Shown: positions 1 through 7,884 of the stretch, piece after piece | Position numbering within the stretch: the first letter of the stretch is position 1 | Layout: every line of letters begins with the position of its first letter | Assembly: GCA_027682205.1 (NCBI GenBank) | Contig: JAQDAD010000005.1 | Location: 1-64,000, forward strand | DNA: 64,000 nucleotides | From: Streptococcaceae bacterium AF54-32pH5A | Lineage (GTDB): Bacteria; Bacillota; Bacilli; Lactobacillales; Streptococcaceae | Reading direction: 5' to 3' | Notes under the pieces: model-generated | Database searches by the model: none | What the model was told of the DNA's origin: nothing | What the model saw: the letters and a program-made list of their open reading frames with translations, nothing else | Made by a program: the position numbers and the translations under genes

Positions 1-375
1 ACTAGTTGATTGGCTAGCTGATGCTGATGCTGAAGCTGATTGGCTTGAGCTTACTGAAGCACTTGCTGAACGGCTTGAGCTTACGCTTACTGAGGCCGAG
101 CGACTTGCACTAAGTGATGCACTCGCTGAACGGCTTGAGCTTACGCTTGCTGAGGCTGAGCGACTTGCGCTAAGTGATGCACTCGCTGAGGCACTTGCTG
201 AACGGCTTGAGCTTACGCTTGCTGAAGCTGAGCGACTTGCACTAAGCGATGCACTCGCTGAACGGCTTGAGCTTACGCTCGCTGATGCTGAGCGACTTGA
301 GCTGAGTGATGCACTTGCTGAACGGCTTGAGCTTACGCTTGCTGAGGCTGAACGACTTGCGCTGAGTGATGCACT
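1..375 (-). repeat. Tandem ~60-bp repeats encoding the second Ser-rich region
   Basis: Units of about 60 bp (20 codons) recur with few changes and encode SAS/SRS/SSS patterns. They lie inside the adhesin reading frame. Such tracts change length by recombination, and the copy number may be mis-assembled. Confidence 0.85.
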
Positions 376-2139
376 CGCACTTTGGCTTCCTGATACAGAA
401 GCAGATACACTACGGCTCACGCTCGCGCTTGCTGATGCACTCGCACTTTGGCTTCCTGATACAGAAGCTGATACGCTACGGCTCACGCTCGCACTTGCTG
501 AGGCACTTTGGCTCGCACTGGCTGACGTTGATGCACTAATACTTGCTGAGATAGATGCTGACGCACTTTGACTAGCACTAATTGACGCAGAGTGACTCGC
601 GCTCAAACTCATTGATTCTGAAGCTGACTGTGTACTTGTTGATGCTGACGTTGATTGACTTATAGATGTAGATTGACTCTCATATCGAGGGTTACGAGTA
701 ACATTGAAGCTTATTGTAGCTTGATTGACCACTCCTTGACCACCTGCGCCACTAACTCGTACATTGAACAATACCAAGTTCCCTTTGATAGGCGTTGGAT
801 AACCCCATATAGTCAAACGTGGTAAATATCCAATCTCACCTTGTTGACTCCGTACTTGCACAACATCCAATCGATAGTTAAAACCAAGTTGTTTCAAACG
901 ATTAGTGTCTGTCTCAGAAATATGGAGGGCATCTCTAGCAATATGCTCCTGCTTCCAACTACCATTAAAGTGCTTGTTTTGTCCATTATGGAAATAAACA
1001 TGTGTCTCAGGCATTGGTTTATAAGCTGTTTGATCAGGAATTGGATATCTCTTGGCATATTGACCATTTGGTGTATCGGTAAGAAATACACCAGCTTCAG
1101 AGTCAATAATACCTGGAATACCTTGGCGGAAACCAGAGTAACCCTTTTTCGGTGCAGTTGTTACTTGCTTATCTGCCGCTTGGTCTTTCTCAGCTTGCTT
1201 GGTTGTATCCTTACCTTGGGCTTGGTTCTTGTCTGCTACAACACCAGCTGCGATGTTGTTGCTAGTCGTTGCTGCTTGGCTGCTGAGTTGGGTTGCGCTT
1301 GACAAGGCGTCACCGAGCTTGCTGGTTGCAAGGCTTTCAGCAGGACTGACCTTAACATCAAGAGATGCTGAAGCTGAGGTAGACACAGAAGCCTGAGCTG
1401 ATGGTTCGCTAACAACTGATGTACTCTCAACTACAGAGGCTGGTGCTGGAGCGCTTGCTGACTCAGATGGTGTAGAGCTTACTGATGCAGACGCTTTTGC
1501 ACTTGCTGAGGCTGATGTAGGAGCTGATGTAGATTGGCTCGCTGACTCAGATGCTGGAGCAGTTGACTGACCTGCTGATGTTGAAGTACTTGCAGATGCT
1601 GACTGACTCGCTAAGACTGACTGACTTGCTGAGGCAGATTGACTGACTGAAGCTGACTGACTCGCACTCGCTTGAGCCTCAACAGATTGACTGACTGATA
1701 CAGAGGCTGCTGTTGCAGATGCTTGTTCTGCTTGAGCTTTCTTTACTTCTGCTTGCGCTTGAGCGATGATTGAGTTAGTGCTTGCTTCAGTTGTTTCAGC
1801 TGCTTTCGGTTCAGCTGCGATGACTGTTTTATCCTTTTCTGTATACTCAGATGTTTCATCCGCATAAACAGTTTGCTCTTGAGTCATCACAATTCCAGCA
1901 GCTCCCGCGGCCAGGATTCCTCCTATACCCGCTAGCGTGTTAAAACTAAGGTGTGCGTGATCAAGTTCTTCAGTGTCTGATAGGGTACTAGAGACAACTT
2001 CACCCATCCCACCGATACGGAAGAGATCCAATTGAGAGTTCGAGGCTTTTACCCAGTTTTTACCCGACTTGTAAAGCTTATAACGCTTTTTCTCATCTAC
2101 GATCTCGAAATCTTTGTTAAATTTTTTACTTCGAAACAT
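1..2139 (-). CDS. Serine-rich repeat adhesin (PsrP/GspB/Fap1 type), 3' end beyond window
   Basis: Open frame of 713 codons reading off the left edge. Start ATG at 2139 is preceded by GAAAGGA about 7 nt upstream. Residues about 18-30 carry the KxYKxGKxW export signature (KLYKSGKNW), followed by a long atypical signal peptide with a Gly/Ala-rich core and cleavage likely near YADE (about residue 75), as in adhesins routed to SecA2/SecY2. A first Ser-rich segment covers about residues 110-270, a non-repetitive, mostly basic domain about 325-485 (presumed ligand-binding region), and a second Ser-Ala-Ser-rich repeat starts about 486 and is still running at base 1. The LPXTG anchor is not visible. 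Family members are O-glycosylated in the cytoplasm by GtfA/GtfB and exported by the system encoded upstream. The ligand is not predictable from sequence. Confidence 0.95.
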   Translation of the reverse strand, partial: MFRSKKFNKDFEIVDEKKRYKLYKSGKNWVKASNSQLDLFRIGGMGEVVSSTLSDTEELDHAHLSFNTLAGIGGILAAGAAGIVMTQEQTVYADETSEYTEKDKTVIAAEPKAAETTEASTNSIIAQAQAEVKKAQAEQASATAASVSVSQSVEAQASASQSASVSQSASASQSVLASQSASASTSTSAGQSTAPASESASQSTSAPTSASASAKASASVSSTPSESASAPAPASVVESTSVVSEPSAQASVSTSASASLDVKVSPAESLATSKLGDALSSATQLSSQAATTSNNIAAGVVADKNQAQGKDTTKQAEKDQAADKQVTTAPKKGYSGFRQGIPGIIDSEAGVFLTDTPNGQYAKRYPIPDQTAYKPMPETHVYFHNGQNKHFNGSWKQEHIARDALHISETDTNRLKQLGFNYRLDVVQVRSQQGEIGYLPRLTIWGYPTPIKGNLVLFNVRVSGAGGQGVVNQATISFNVTRNPRYESQSTSISQSTSASTSTQSASESMSLSASHSASISASQSASASISASISASTSASASQSASASASVSRSVSASVSGSQSASASASASVSRSVSASVSGSQSASASLSASRSASASVSSSRSASASLSSSRSASASVSSSRSASASLSASRSASASVSSSRSASASASASLSASRSASASVSSSRSASASLSASRSASVSVSSSRSASASVSSSQSASASASASQSTS

Positions 2140-2169
2140 TTGATTCCTTTCTTTTATCCAATTGCGACC

Positions 2170-2198
2170 CTTTGTTAACCTCATGATCATTAACAAAG
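2170..2198 (-). promoter_or_regulatory. Leader hairpin upstream of the adhesin start
   Basis: A 9-bp perfect inverted repeat (CTTTGTTAA at 2170-2178, TTAACAAAG at 2190-2198) with an 11-nt loop lies about 30 nt upstream of the start codon. A second perfect dyad, ATCCCA-TC-TGGGAT, lies at 2284-2297. Both fall in the roughly 360 bases between the terminator at 2501-2530 and the adhesin, so they are candidate translational or operator elements. Function is inferred only. Confidence 0.4.
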
Positions 2199-2500
2199 CG
2201 TAGTTGCGCTGCCCTCTCAAAACCAAAGCCAATAAAAGCCGCAGTCAGTCTCAGTTTTTATCCCTTTGACTCAGAAAAAGCAGATCCCATCTGGGATATA
2301 CCAGTTACTTTTATCTAGTATATACCATTTATCATTTTACCAAAACGGCTCCTCCTTTTCAAGCATTTATACTAGAAATGACCAATGAAAACGCCTAATT
2401 TTTACCTAAAATTCGCTTTTAAGGATCAAAATATTGGAAGCATTTTATTATCTTTCGAGATTCCTCCCCCCCTTTCACACTAGTTCAATTAGATAGTGAC

Positions 2501-2530
2501 AAAAAAACCTTGACGAGCAAATCGTCAAGG
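2501..2530 (-). terminator. Intrinsic terminator after the asp4-like gene
   Basis: Perfect 9-bp stem (CCTTGACGA, loop GCAAA, TCGTCAAGG) followed on the minus strand by seven T residues. It ends the gtfA-gtfB-asp4 transcript, so the adhesin needs its own promoter in 2140-2500; AT-rich -10-like sequences occur there, but none has a convincing -35. Confidence 0.85.
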
Positions 2531-2569
2531 TTCATCTGTTCTAGAGACCTCCGCCATCCAGAAAAATTC

Positions 2570-2746
2570 CTAGAAAAAGTGTCCCAACTGCATGAGTAGC
2601 GTGACCAAAAGGGTGACGAGAAAGAGAACTCCGCCCAACACAGCAATCATGCTAAAATCTTGCTTCTCCCTTTTTAGGGGTTTCTTTCGATTATCTAGCT
2701 GTTCTCGTATATGTTCTTGTAAAATTCCATTGTCCTTGTTAGACAT
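2570..2746 (-). CDS. asp4: Small accessory Sec membrane protein, Asp4/SecE-like
   Basis: 58 residues. I use the ATG at 2746 because an AAAGGAGGAG ribosome site sits just upstream; an in-frame start 17 codons earlier lacks one. A charged Lys/Arg-rich N-terminal half (about residues 1-32) is followed by one hydrophobic segment (about 33-55) and a short tail, the layout of SecE and of the small Asp4 proteins that associate with SecY2. It is the last gene of the gtf unit, directly upstream of a strong terminator. A two-helix Asp5/SecG-like partner was not found. The assignment rests on size, topology and position rather than sequence identity. Confidence 0.7.
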   Translation of the reverse strand: MSNKDNGILQEHIREQLDNRKKPLKREKQDFSMIAVLGGVLFLVTLLVTLLMQLGHFF

Positions 2747-2814
2747 GTGCTCCTCCTTTTCTGTTGATAGAAAGGAACTTGCTTTCATCGAAAGCAAGCC
2801 CTTGTCTTATTAGC

Positions 2815-4143
2815 TTATAAAATTGCCTTGTAGGCTTCCAGATCAGCCTGATTCGCCGCCTGTTTTTGCTTAGCAAGAGCAGCCTCCATCTCAGACGGAA
2901 GAGAGAGGACTCCCTGAATCTTGCCTACCATGGCTGATACATTTTCCACCGGATAAATGTGGCTTTCTGCAACGAAACGATGATTGTGACAAGTCGTCTC
3001 AAAACTGAGAATCAGCATATTATTCTCAAAAGCTGTTCGACTACCATTGAGAATTTCATCACTAATATTGATATCCAGATACAAGTCACAGCGAGCAAAA
3101 AGTTCATTCACCTTAGCTGGACGAATATTAGGATAGAGGGAAATATTCGGATAGCGGTTTAATTCCATCAAATGACTTGACATCTCAGTAATCGCTCCAA
3201 TATGGAAATGAACATTTGGTAATTGAGTCAAAAGTGACTCAATTTGCTCGATTTGGTCACTATTCGTCAGGATCAAGGCTTCTGGATTCATATTATTGAG
3301 GCGATGGTATTGATAGAGATAACCGACATTGCGGAAGTAAGTTTTCTCTTTTGGTGTCGCAAGCTTGAGGATTTTTTCATAAACTTGCTTATCCTGTACT
3401 GCAATACGGATGTTGCGATGAGGCAACTGCATCGCTGCTTTCATGTTACCCGGCAACTCCTCTCCAATCGGCTCCTGCCAGAAGAGAATATCCTCAGCTC
3501 GTCCTTCTTTTGGAGTCAGACCAACGGCTACTAAAAATGGTGTTGCTAGAGAATTGTAGATAATGCGATCTGTATCATATCCACGATATCGCAAGTAAAA
3601 GATTACAAACTCCTGCTTAGAGTTGAAAATATGGCGTTTTCCATCAAGAGTTAAGACAATATCCTCTGTTAGATGATTTTCCATAATCACCGTTACATTA
3701 TCTTGATTAAAGTAGCGTGTATGAGTTGGACGTTGGGCATCATCATAGGTAATCTGTGCAAAGAGACGTCCCTTGCGATTGTAAATGTCCGCAGCACGTA
3801 CACGGCCTTGATCATCCAACCACTCGACTGCACGCACGCGACGTTCGTGTGTTGGTTGGCGGTAAAAGATATTGGCACGTTTCTTACCCATATCTAAGAT
3901 TTCACCATTAACATTACTCGAGCGGATTTCCCACAAATGAGGCCTTGGAACAAGGTTAAAATAAAGAGGTAGATCGTCCTCTGAAGCCACATCTCCAGTA
4001 AAGTAACTGTAAGGCGACTCAACATCAGGTGCGAGGTAGCCATCGTCTCGGATCACGACAACAGGGCAGTCTAACCCAGCTGCCTTAAGTGAACGTAACA
4101 AATCAAAACTCGCTTGATCATAGCGTTCAAATAAACAAATCAT
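2815..4143 (-). CDS. gtfB: GtfB, co-activator subunit of the adhesin O-GlcNAc transferase
   Basis: 442 residues starting MICLFERYDQ, typical of GtfB (Gtf2). GtfB does not itself transfer sugar. It binds the Ser-rich acceptor and forms a stable complex with GtfA that adds N-acetylglucosamine to serines and threonines of the adhesin before export. It has a GT-B-like overall build with a Rossmann-like C-terminal half (around LILTNSDQIEQIESL) but lacks an obvious nucleotide-sugar motif, as expected. Its start lies 27 bp downstream of the gtfA stop. The ribosome site (GAAAGG) is about 10 nt from the ATG, so translation may partly depend on coupling with gtfA. Confidence 0.93.
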   Translation of the reverse strand: MICLFERYDQASFDLLRSLKAAGLDCPVVVIRDDGYLAPDVESPYSYFTGDVASEDDLPLYFNLVPRPHLWEIRSSNVNGEILDMGKKRANIFYRQPTHERRVRAVEWLDDQGRVRAADIYNRKGRLFAQITYDDAQRPTHTRYFNQDNVTVIMENHLTEDIVLTLDGKRHIFNSKQEFVIFYLRYRGYDTDRIIYNSLATPFLVAVGLTPKEGRAEDILFWQEPIGEELPGNMKAAMQLPHRNIRIAVQDKQVYEKILKLATPKEKTYFRNVGYLYQYHRLNNMNPEALILTNSDQIEQIESLLTQLPNVHFHIGAITEMSSHLMELNRYPNISLYPNIRPAKVNELFARCDLYLDINISDEILNGSRTAFENNMLILSFETTCHNHRFVAESHIYPVENVSAMVGKIQGVLSLPSEMEAALAKQKQAANQADLEAYKAIL

Positions 4144-4170
4144 AGTGTTTATGCCTTTCTTTTCGAATCC

Positions 4171-5700
4171 CTACTGATGCTGTGCAGATTGAACAAGATC
4201 ATACCAACGCTGGGCGATATGTTCATCAAGATATGGTTCTGCCACCTCGTAGGACACACGGGATAAATCTTCTTGGGAATGTTGAGTAAATAGCTGGACA
4301 ATCTTTTCTGCATATTCCGTTGTCATTGCATCCAGATCATCTGGACGCGCCTCAGGAATCAAGTAGCCATTTTCCCCATCACGGATAAAGGTTGGATTTC
4401 CATAACGTACATCAAAACCAATAATTGGCAGACCAGAGCCAACCGCTTCTAACAAGGTCAAACCAAATCCTTCACTTGTGGAGGCAGACAGGTAAGCAGA
4501 GTAATTTCGATAAACATCTGCCATGTGGTGATGCCCCATCAGACGGATATACTCTTCTGCATTTAACTCATGAATCAACTGCTCCAACATGGCTCTTTCA
4601 CCACCCGTACCATAGATATCAAAAGTGATTTCAGGTAATTGCTCATGTGCCTTCACTACAGAGTGAATCAACCAGTCAATATGCTTCTCACTTGCCAAGC
4701 GCGAAGCTGTAATCAATCCAAACGGCTTGCGCTCTCCTTCTGGATGACGCAATTGATCCAAACTTCCCACCGGAATAGTCAAGATTTCCTTTGGTTTGAT
4801 ATTTGTATATTGAGCGAATTGTTCTTTGAGTAGGTTCGTTTGCGCATCGGTCGAGTTAATGATATAGTCCACTTCGTCAGCATATTCGAACTGATACTCA
4901 TAATAGTTATTCCATAAAATATAGTCTTTCTCAGCAGGATTTTCACTAAAGTGGTCTGCATGAACGATTACGACTAGCTTTGCAGCACCTTTATTAGCAA
5001 AGATAGCTTGACCAATATCTGTCTCTCGGTCTAAGATCAATAAATCTTTGTCCGTCAGAGACAAACTTCTTATAAAATGCGCGACAAACTCTTGCTTAGA
5101 ATAGAAAACATGATTTGGGAAACGGTAGACTTGCGTCTCCTGCCTACCATCGACTTCATTGATGATTTCCTCATAAGCCACACTGCCATCTTCATTGAGC
5201 CAGGTACGTTGATATAATTGTGCATGACCATTCATCGGACTAAAATACTCGATAAAATTCTTCGTATAAGTATAGTACTCTTTTTGAATCAAACAACCAC
5301 GCGAAACAATTTCAGCGCGCTCAATCAACTCTTTGTCCATGTCACAGGCATAACAAGTCACAAAATCACCATCACCAAATACAAGTCGAATCGTCTTCAT
5401 ATCGGTGTCCCGAATAATTTCGAGAGGCTCTTTATCGAAACTCGCCAAGACCTGTGCTAGCGTATAGGTCGTCGGTGCAATTTTAACATCTGTAAAATAC
5501 TGATAAAGCCAGATAACCTCAGAATCTTCAAAGCCAATGTTCTTTGTCAAATGTTCAATGTTATCAGCAGATATAAAATCCATAAAGATGAACTTCGCTT
5601 CTAAGCCAACACTACGAAGCAATTTTGCACGGTAGATCTGTGCATATTCTACACCGCTACTCGCCCAGCCAATCCCCAAATTGATGTTATAAATTGTCAT
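4171..5700 (-). CDS. gtfA: GtfA, catalytic adhesin O-GlcNAc transferase
   Basis: 509 residues. The N-terminus (MTIYNINLGIGWASSGVEYAQ) and the C-terminal GT-B retaining-transferase block (FGLITASRLASEKHIDWLI around residue 330, then SEGFGLTLLEAVGSGLPIIGFD around 410) are characteristic of GtfA/Gtf1. The second glutamate of the EGFGLTLLE motif is the usual nucleotide-sugar contact in GT4-like enzymes. It uses UDP-GlcNAc on Ser-rich repeats in the cytoplasm, in complex with GtfB. It follows the DivIVA-like gene by 14 bp with AGAGGAT as ribosome site, and probably shares that gene's promoter. Confidence 0.95.
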   Translation of the reverse strand: MTIYNINLGIGWASSGVEYAQIYRAKLLRSVGLEAKFIFMDFISADNIEHLTKNIGFEDSEVIWLYQYFTDVKIAPTTYTLAQVLASFDKEPLEIIRDTDMKTIRLVFGDGDFVTCYACDMDKELIERAEIVSRGCLIQKEYYTYTKNFIEYFSPMNGHAQLYQRTWLNEDGSVAYEEIINEVDGRQETQVYRFPNHVFYSKQEFVAHFIRSLSLTDKDLLILDRETDIGQAIFANKGAAKLVVIVHADHFSENPAEKDYILWNNYYEYQFEYADEVDYIINSTDAQTNLLKEQFAQYTNIKPKEILTIPVGSLDQLRHPEGERKPFGLITASRLASEKHIDWLIHSVVKAHEQLPEITFDIYGTGGERAMLEQLIHELNAEEYIRLMGHHHMADVYRNYSAYLSASTSEGFGLTLLEAVGSGLPIIGFDVRYGNPTFIRDGENGYLIPEARPDDLDAMTTEYAEKIVQLFTQHSQEDLSRVSYEVAEPYLDEHIAQRWYDLVQSAQHQ

Positions 5701-5714
5701 ATTTGATTATCCTC

Positions 5715-6401
5715 TTACAAAAAGTTATCTCGTTTAATTCTCGAAAGACGTTTGATTCTCTTGCCCTTATCATCGTCGAACTTATCTTCGTCTTTCTTTT
5801 TGGGTTTTGCGCGACGTGAAGTGATGTGGCTGACAGAGATGGCACTATCTGTTCCTGTTTTTGCAAGGGGTTGTTCGAGATGGATTTTCTCACTCTCAGG
5901 CACCACCTCTTCTTTCTCCTTAGCAACTTCCTCTGGTCTATCAAGTTCTTTACGTAATTCTTGAATTTTTTTGATATCTTTTGGTTTGCCATCGATATCG
6001 TCCAGTTCTAGAAAATCATCAATTCGACTAATAATATTTTTAATTTTTTCTTTTTGTAAATTATACAATCTCTCAGCCTCTGCCCGTTTTTTTGTCAGAG
6101 TATCGATTTCTTCGAGAATAGATTCTCTCGTATCCAAGTAGTCTTTTTGTGCTTTTTCTAAAACTTCTTTAGCTTCTTTTTCAGCCCTATCATGAGCCTC
6201 AATAACAAGAGATTTGGCATAAATGACTGCTTCACCAATCTCTTTTTCTTGATTTTTCATAGAGTCGATTTTTTTACGTAGGGACTCGATTTTTTCATTC
6301 TTCTTTTGAATTTCACGATCGAATCCTTCCTCTAATGCTTCGATACAATCTTCGACTTCCTTAGCACGGTAGTTACCGAACAATGTTTTCTTAAGTCTCA
6401 T
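5715..6401 (-). CDS. DivIVA-like coiled-coil protein within the adhesin glycosylation operon
   Basis: 228 residues. The N-terminal 40 residues (LKKTLFGNYRAKEVEDCIE) resemble the membrane-curvature-binding head of DivIVA/GpsB proteins. A continuous highly charged coiled coil covers about residues 25-160. The C-terminal third is low-complexity, acidic then basic (KKKDEDKFDDDKGKRIKRLSR). No signal peptide or membrane helix is seen. The gene starts the gtfA-gtfB-asp4 transcript behind its own promoter, 14 bp ahead of gtfA. I infer a cytoplasmic scaffold that could place glycosylation or SecA2 at the septum or membrane. I do not know a named accessory Sec component like it. It is not the cell-division divIVA, whose usual sep-operon neighbours are absent. 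Confidence 0.75.
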   Translation of the reverse strand: MRLKKTLFGNYRAKEVEDCIEALEEGFDREIQKKNEKIESLRKKIDSMKNQEKEIGEAVIYAKSLVIEAHDRAEKEAKEVLEKAQKDYLDTRESILEEIDTLTKKRAEAERLYNLQKEKIKNIISRIDDFLELDDIDGKPKDIKKIQELRKELDRPEEVAKEKEEVVPESEKIHLEQPLAKTGTDSAISVSHITSRRAKPKKKDEDKFDDDKGKRIKRLSRIKRDNFL

Positions 6402-6449
6402 TTTGCTCCCTCTATTCCTTACTTATTCTGATTTACACCACTACCCCTC

Positions 6450-6455
6450 ATTGTA
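6450..6455 (-). promoter_or_regulatory. Promoter (extended -10) for the DivIVA-like-gtfA-gtfB-asp4 unit
   Basis: TGC followed by TACAAT on the minus strand, about 48 nt upstream of the start codon. The -35 region is weak, as is common with extended -10 promoters. The same TATGCTACAAT string recurs in the secY2 promoter at 18263-18268. The terminator at 6563-6595 isolates this unit from the GH1-like gene upstream. An 13-bp dyad centred on GGATAATATCC lies at 6500-6512. Confidence 0.6.
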
Positions 6456-6562
6456 GCATAAAATAGCGTAAATTGCTATTCTTTTCTAAGCTCCAAATAA
6501 GGATAATATCCTGAAGCGCTATCAAGCAAAACCCGAACTTAGCTTAAAGTTCATCTATTTCT

Positions 6563-6595
6563 AAAAAAATGTCTGATTGATAGATCAGACATTTT
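6563..6595 (-). terminator. Intrinsic terminator after the GH1-like gene
   Basis: Twelve-bp perfect stem (AAAATGTCTGAT and ATCAGACATTTT, 6-nt loop) followed on the minus strand by a run of seven T. It closes the two-gene SES-repeat/GH1-like unit. Confidence 0.85.
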
Positions 6596-6657
6596 CAAAA
6601 GTAAAAACATGAACGCTACTTTTAAACCAGAAAGAATTCGAGTTATTACTTCCTATT

Positions 6658-7833
6658 TTAAAAGTTTAGTTCCGTAAAAGTAAGTGGTGTATAGCCAAGT
6701 AATTCCACACCATCATACTCGACTGTTTTCACGATCTCTTGGATGTTCGTTTTCAGCTCTTCAGTTGCTACGCCATTTGAATCATCCAAGACCACATCAT
6801 CTTCCACGACGAAGAGCGGCTTTTGGTAACGATCGTAAAGATTGTTCATCACGAGACGAAGTCCCACAGAATCAATGCGATTTTGATTTTGGTCATTACT
6901 TGCATATTTGTTGATAAAAACTTCTTGGGAATTGCTTGATGCATAATAACTGAAGCTGACAAAATCAATTTTCCCATCTCTTAGGACAAAGAGGTCGTCA
7001 TTTTCAATATCCAAGGCGATTTGATCACGTTCCAAACGACGCAAAAAGTGATTTGGATAGTATCCACGAACTTGCACGTCTGTAAACAAATAATTTTCCC
7101 TATCTTTGACTTCTGCTTCCATTACATCAATAGCACTTTCAGTTTGCTGACTGTAATTTTTACTAACAACCATCATCCCACCAAACTGAAACTCTGGGTT
7201 GATTGTTTTTCCGAGCTTGATTGCACGTGCAGAAGCAACCAATTGATAATGAGCTGCTTGCCAAATCACCTGTTCTTGATTGTCATCTGCTCCAAAAAAC
7301 AATCCCCCACCAAGAAACGGCAAATGGTGCAAAACGTTGAATTCATTGAAAGTAATCCAATACTTCACTTTGTCCTTAAAGTACTGAAAGACAGCTTCTG
7401 CATAACGCTCAAAGAGTTCGATCATCTTGCGGCTTTTCCAAGCTCCATATTTTTCGTATAGATTCAGCGGAAGGTCAAAGTGACTCAAGGTCACAATCGG
7501 TTCGATATCTTTTTCTAATACATCATCGATGATTGCTTCATAATATTTCAACCCCTCTTCACTCGGCTGCAACTCTTCACCACTTGGAAAGATGCGTGCC
7601 CAAGAGATCGAGATTCTGTAGGCATTAAAACCCATTGATTGAATCAAATTCAGTTCTTCCGTATAATCTCTCTGACCTGCTGAAGCAAATCTCCCTAGGA
7701 TATCATAAGATCCTAAAGGTACATTTTTGTAGTCAACTGTTCCATTCAAAACTTCTATCCGAGATTGGTCAACTGGTAGTACATCTGTAGTACCCAAACC
7801 TTTGTTACTATTTGACATCATATTTCTAATCAT
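6658..7833 (-). CDS. Truncated GH1-family beta-glycosidase-like protein, possibly a pseudoenzyme
   Basis: 391 residues; start ATG 7833 with AAAGGAG 5 nt upstream. GH1 core motifs are clear: YRISISWARIFPSG (about 72-85), VTLSHFDLP (H118), TFNE (acid/base E164) and PLFVVED (nucleophile position E344, where active enzymes usually have ENG). Typical GH1 enzymes are about 450-480 residues. Here the first barrel strand with the glycone-binding Gln-Glu-Gly region is missing, and the protein stops after LLGYT, losing the C-terminal Trp/Glu sugar-binding block. The frame is intact, so this looks like a deliberately shortened fold rather than a decaying gene. No signal peptide is present. The gene follows the SES-repeat gene by 51 bp and shares its promoter. 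It could bind or trim O-glycans, but catalysis is doubtful. Confidence 0.8.
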   Translation of the reverse strand: MIRNMMSNSNKGLGTTDVLPVDQSRIEVLNGTVDYKNVPLGSYDILGRFASAGQRDYTEELNLIQSMGFNAYRISISWARIFPSGEELQPSEEGLKYYEAIIDDVLEKDIEPIVTLSHFDLPLNLYEKYGAWKSRKMIELFERYAEAVFQYFKDKVKYWITFNEFNVLHHLPFLGGGLFFGADDNQEQVIWQAAHYQLVASARAIKLGKTINPEFQFGGMMVVSKNYSQQTESAIDVMEAEVKDRENYLFTDVQVRGYYPNHFLRRLERDQIALDIENDDLFVLRDGKIDFVSFSYYASSNSQEVFINKYASNDQNQNRIDSVGLRLVMNNLYDRYQKPLFVVEDDVVLDDSNGVATEELKTNIQEIVKTVEYDGVELLGYTPLTFTELNF

Positions 7834-7884
7834 AGCGACTCCTTTTAATTTTTATTATTTCTATTTAATGATTGCAAGTTCTAT

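Noticed and set aside
1-375. Regular repeats considered as a CRISPR array
   Set aside because: Units are about 60 bp without unique spacers and are in frame as Ser-rich codons of the adhesin.
841-1430. Several open frames of 64-153 codons on both strands within the adhesin gene
   Set aside because: They overlap the adhesin reading frame, which is continuous with an export signal and codon pattern typical of the family.
5715-6401. Coiled-coil gene considered as cell-division divIVA
   Set aside because: The usual division-cluster neighbours are absent and the gene is in the gtf operon.
6658-7833. GH1-like gene considered as a simple phospho-beta-glucosidase
   Set aside because: No PTS or sugar regulator is nearby, and both ends of the catalytic barrel are missing.
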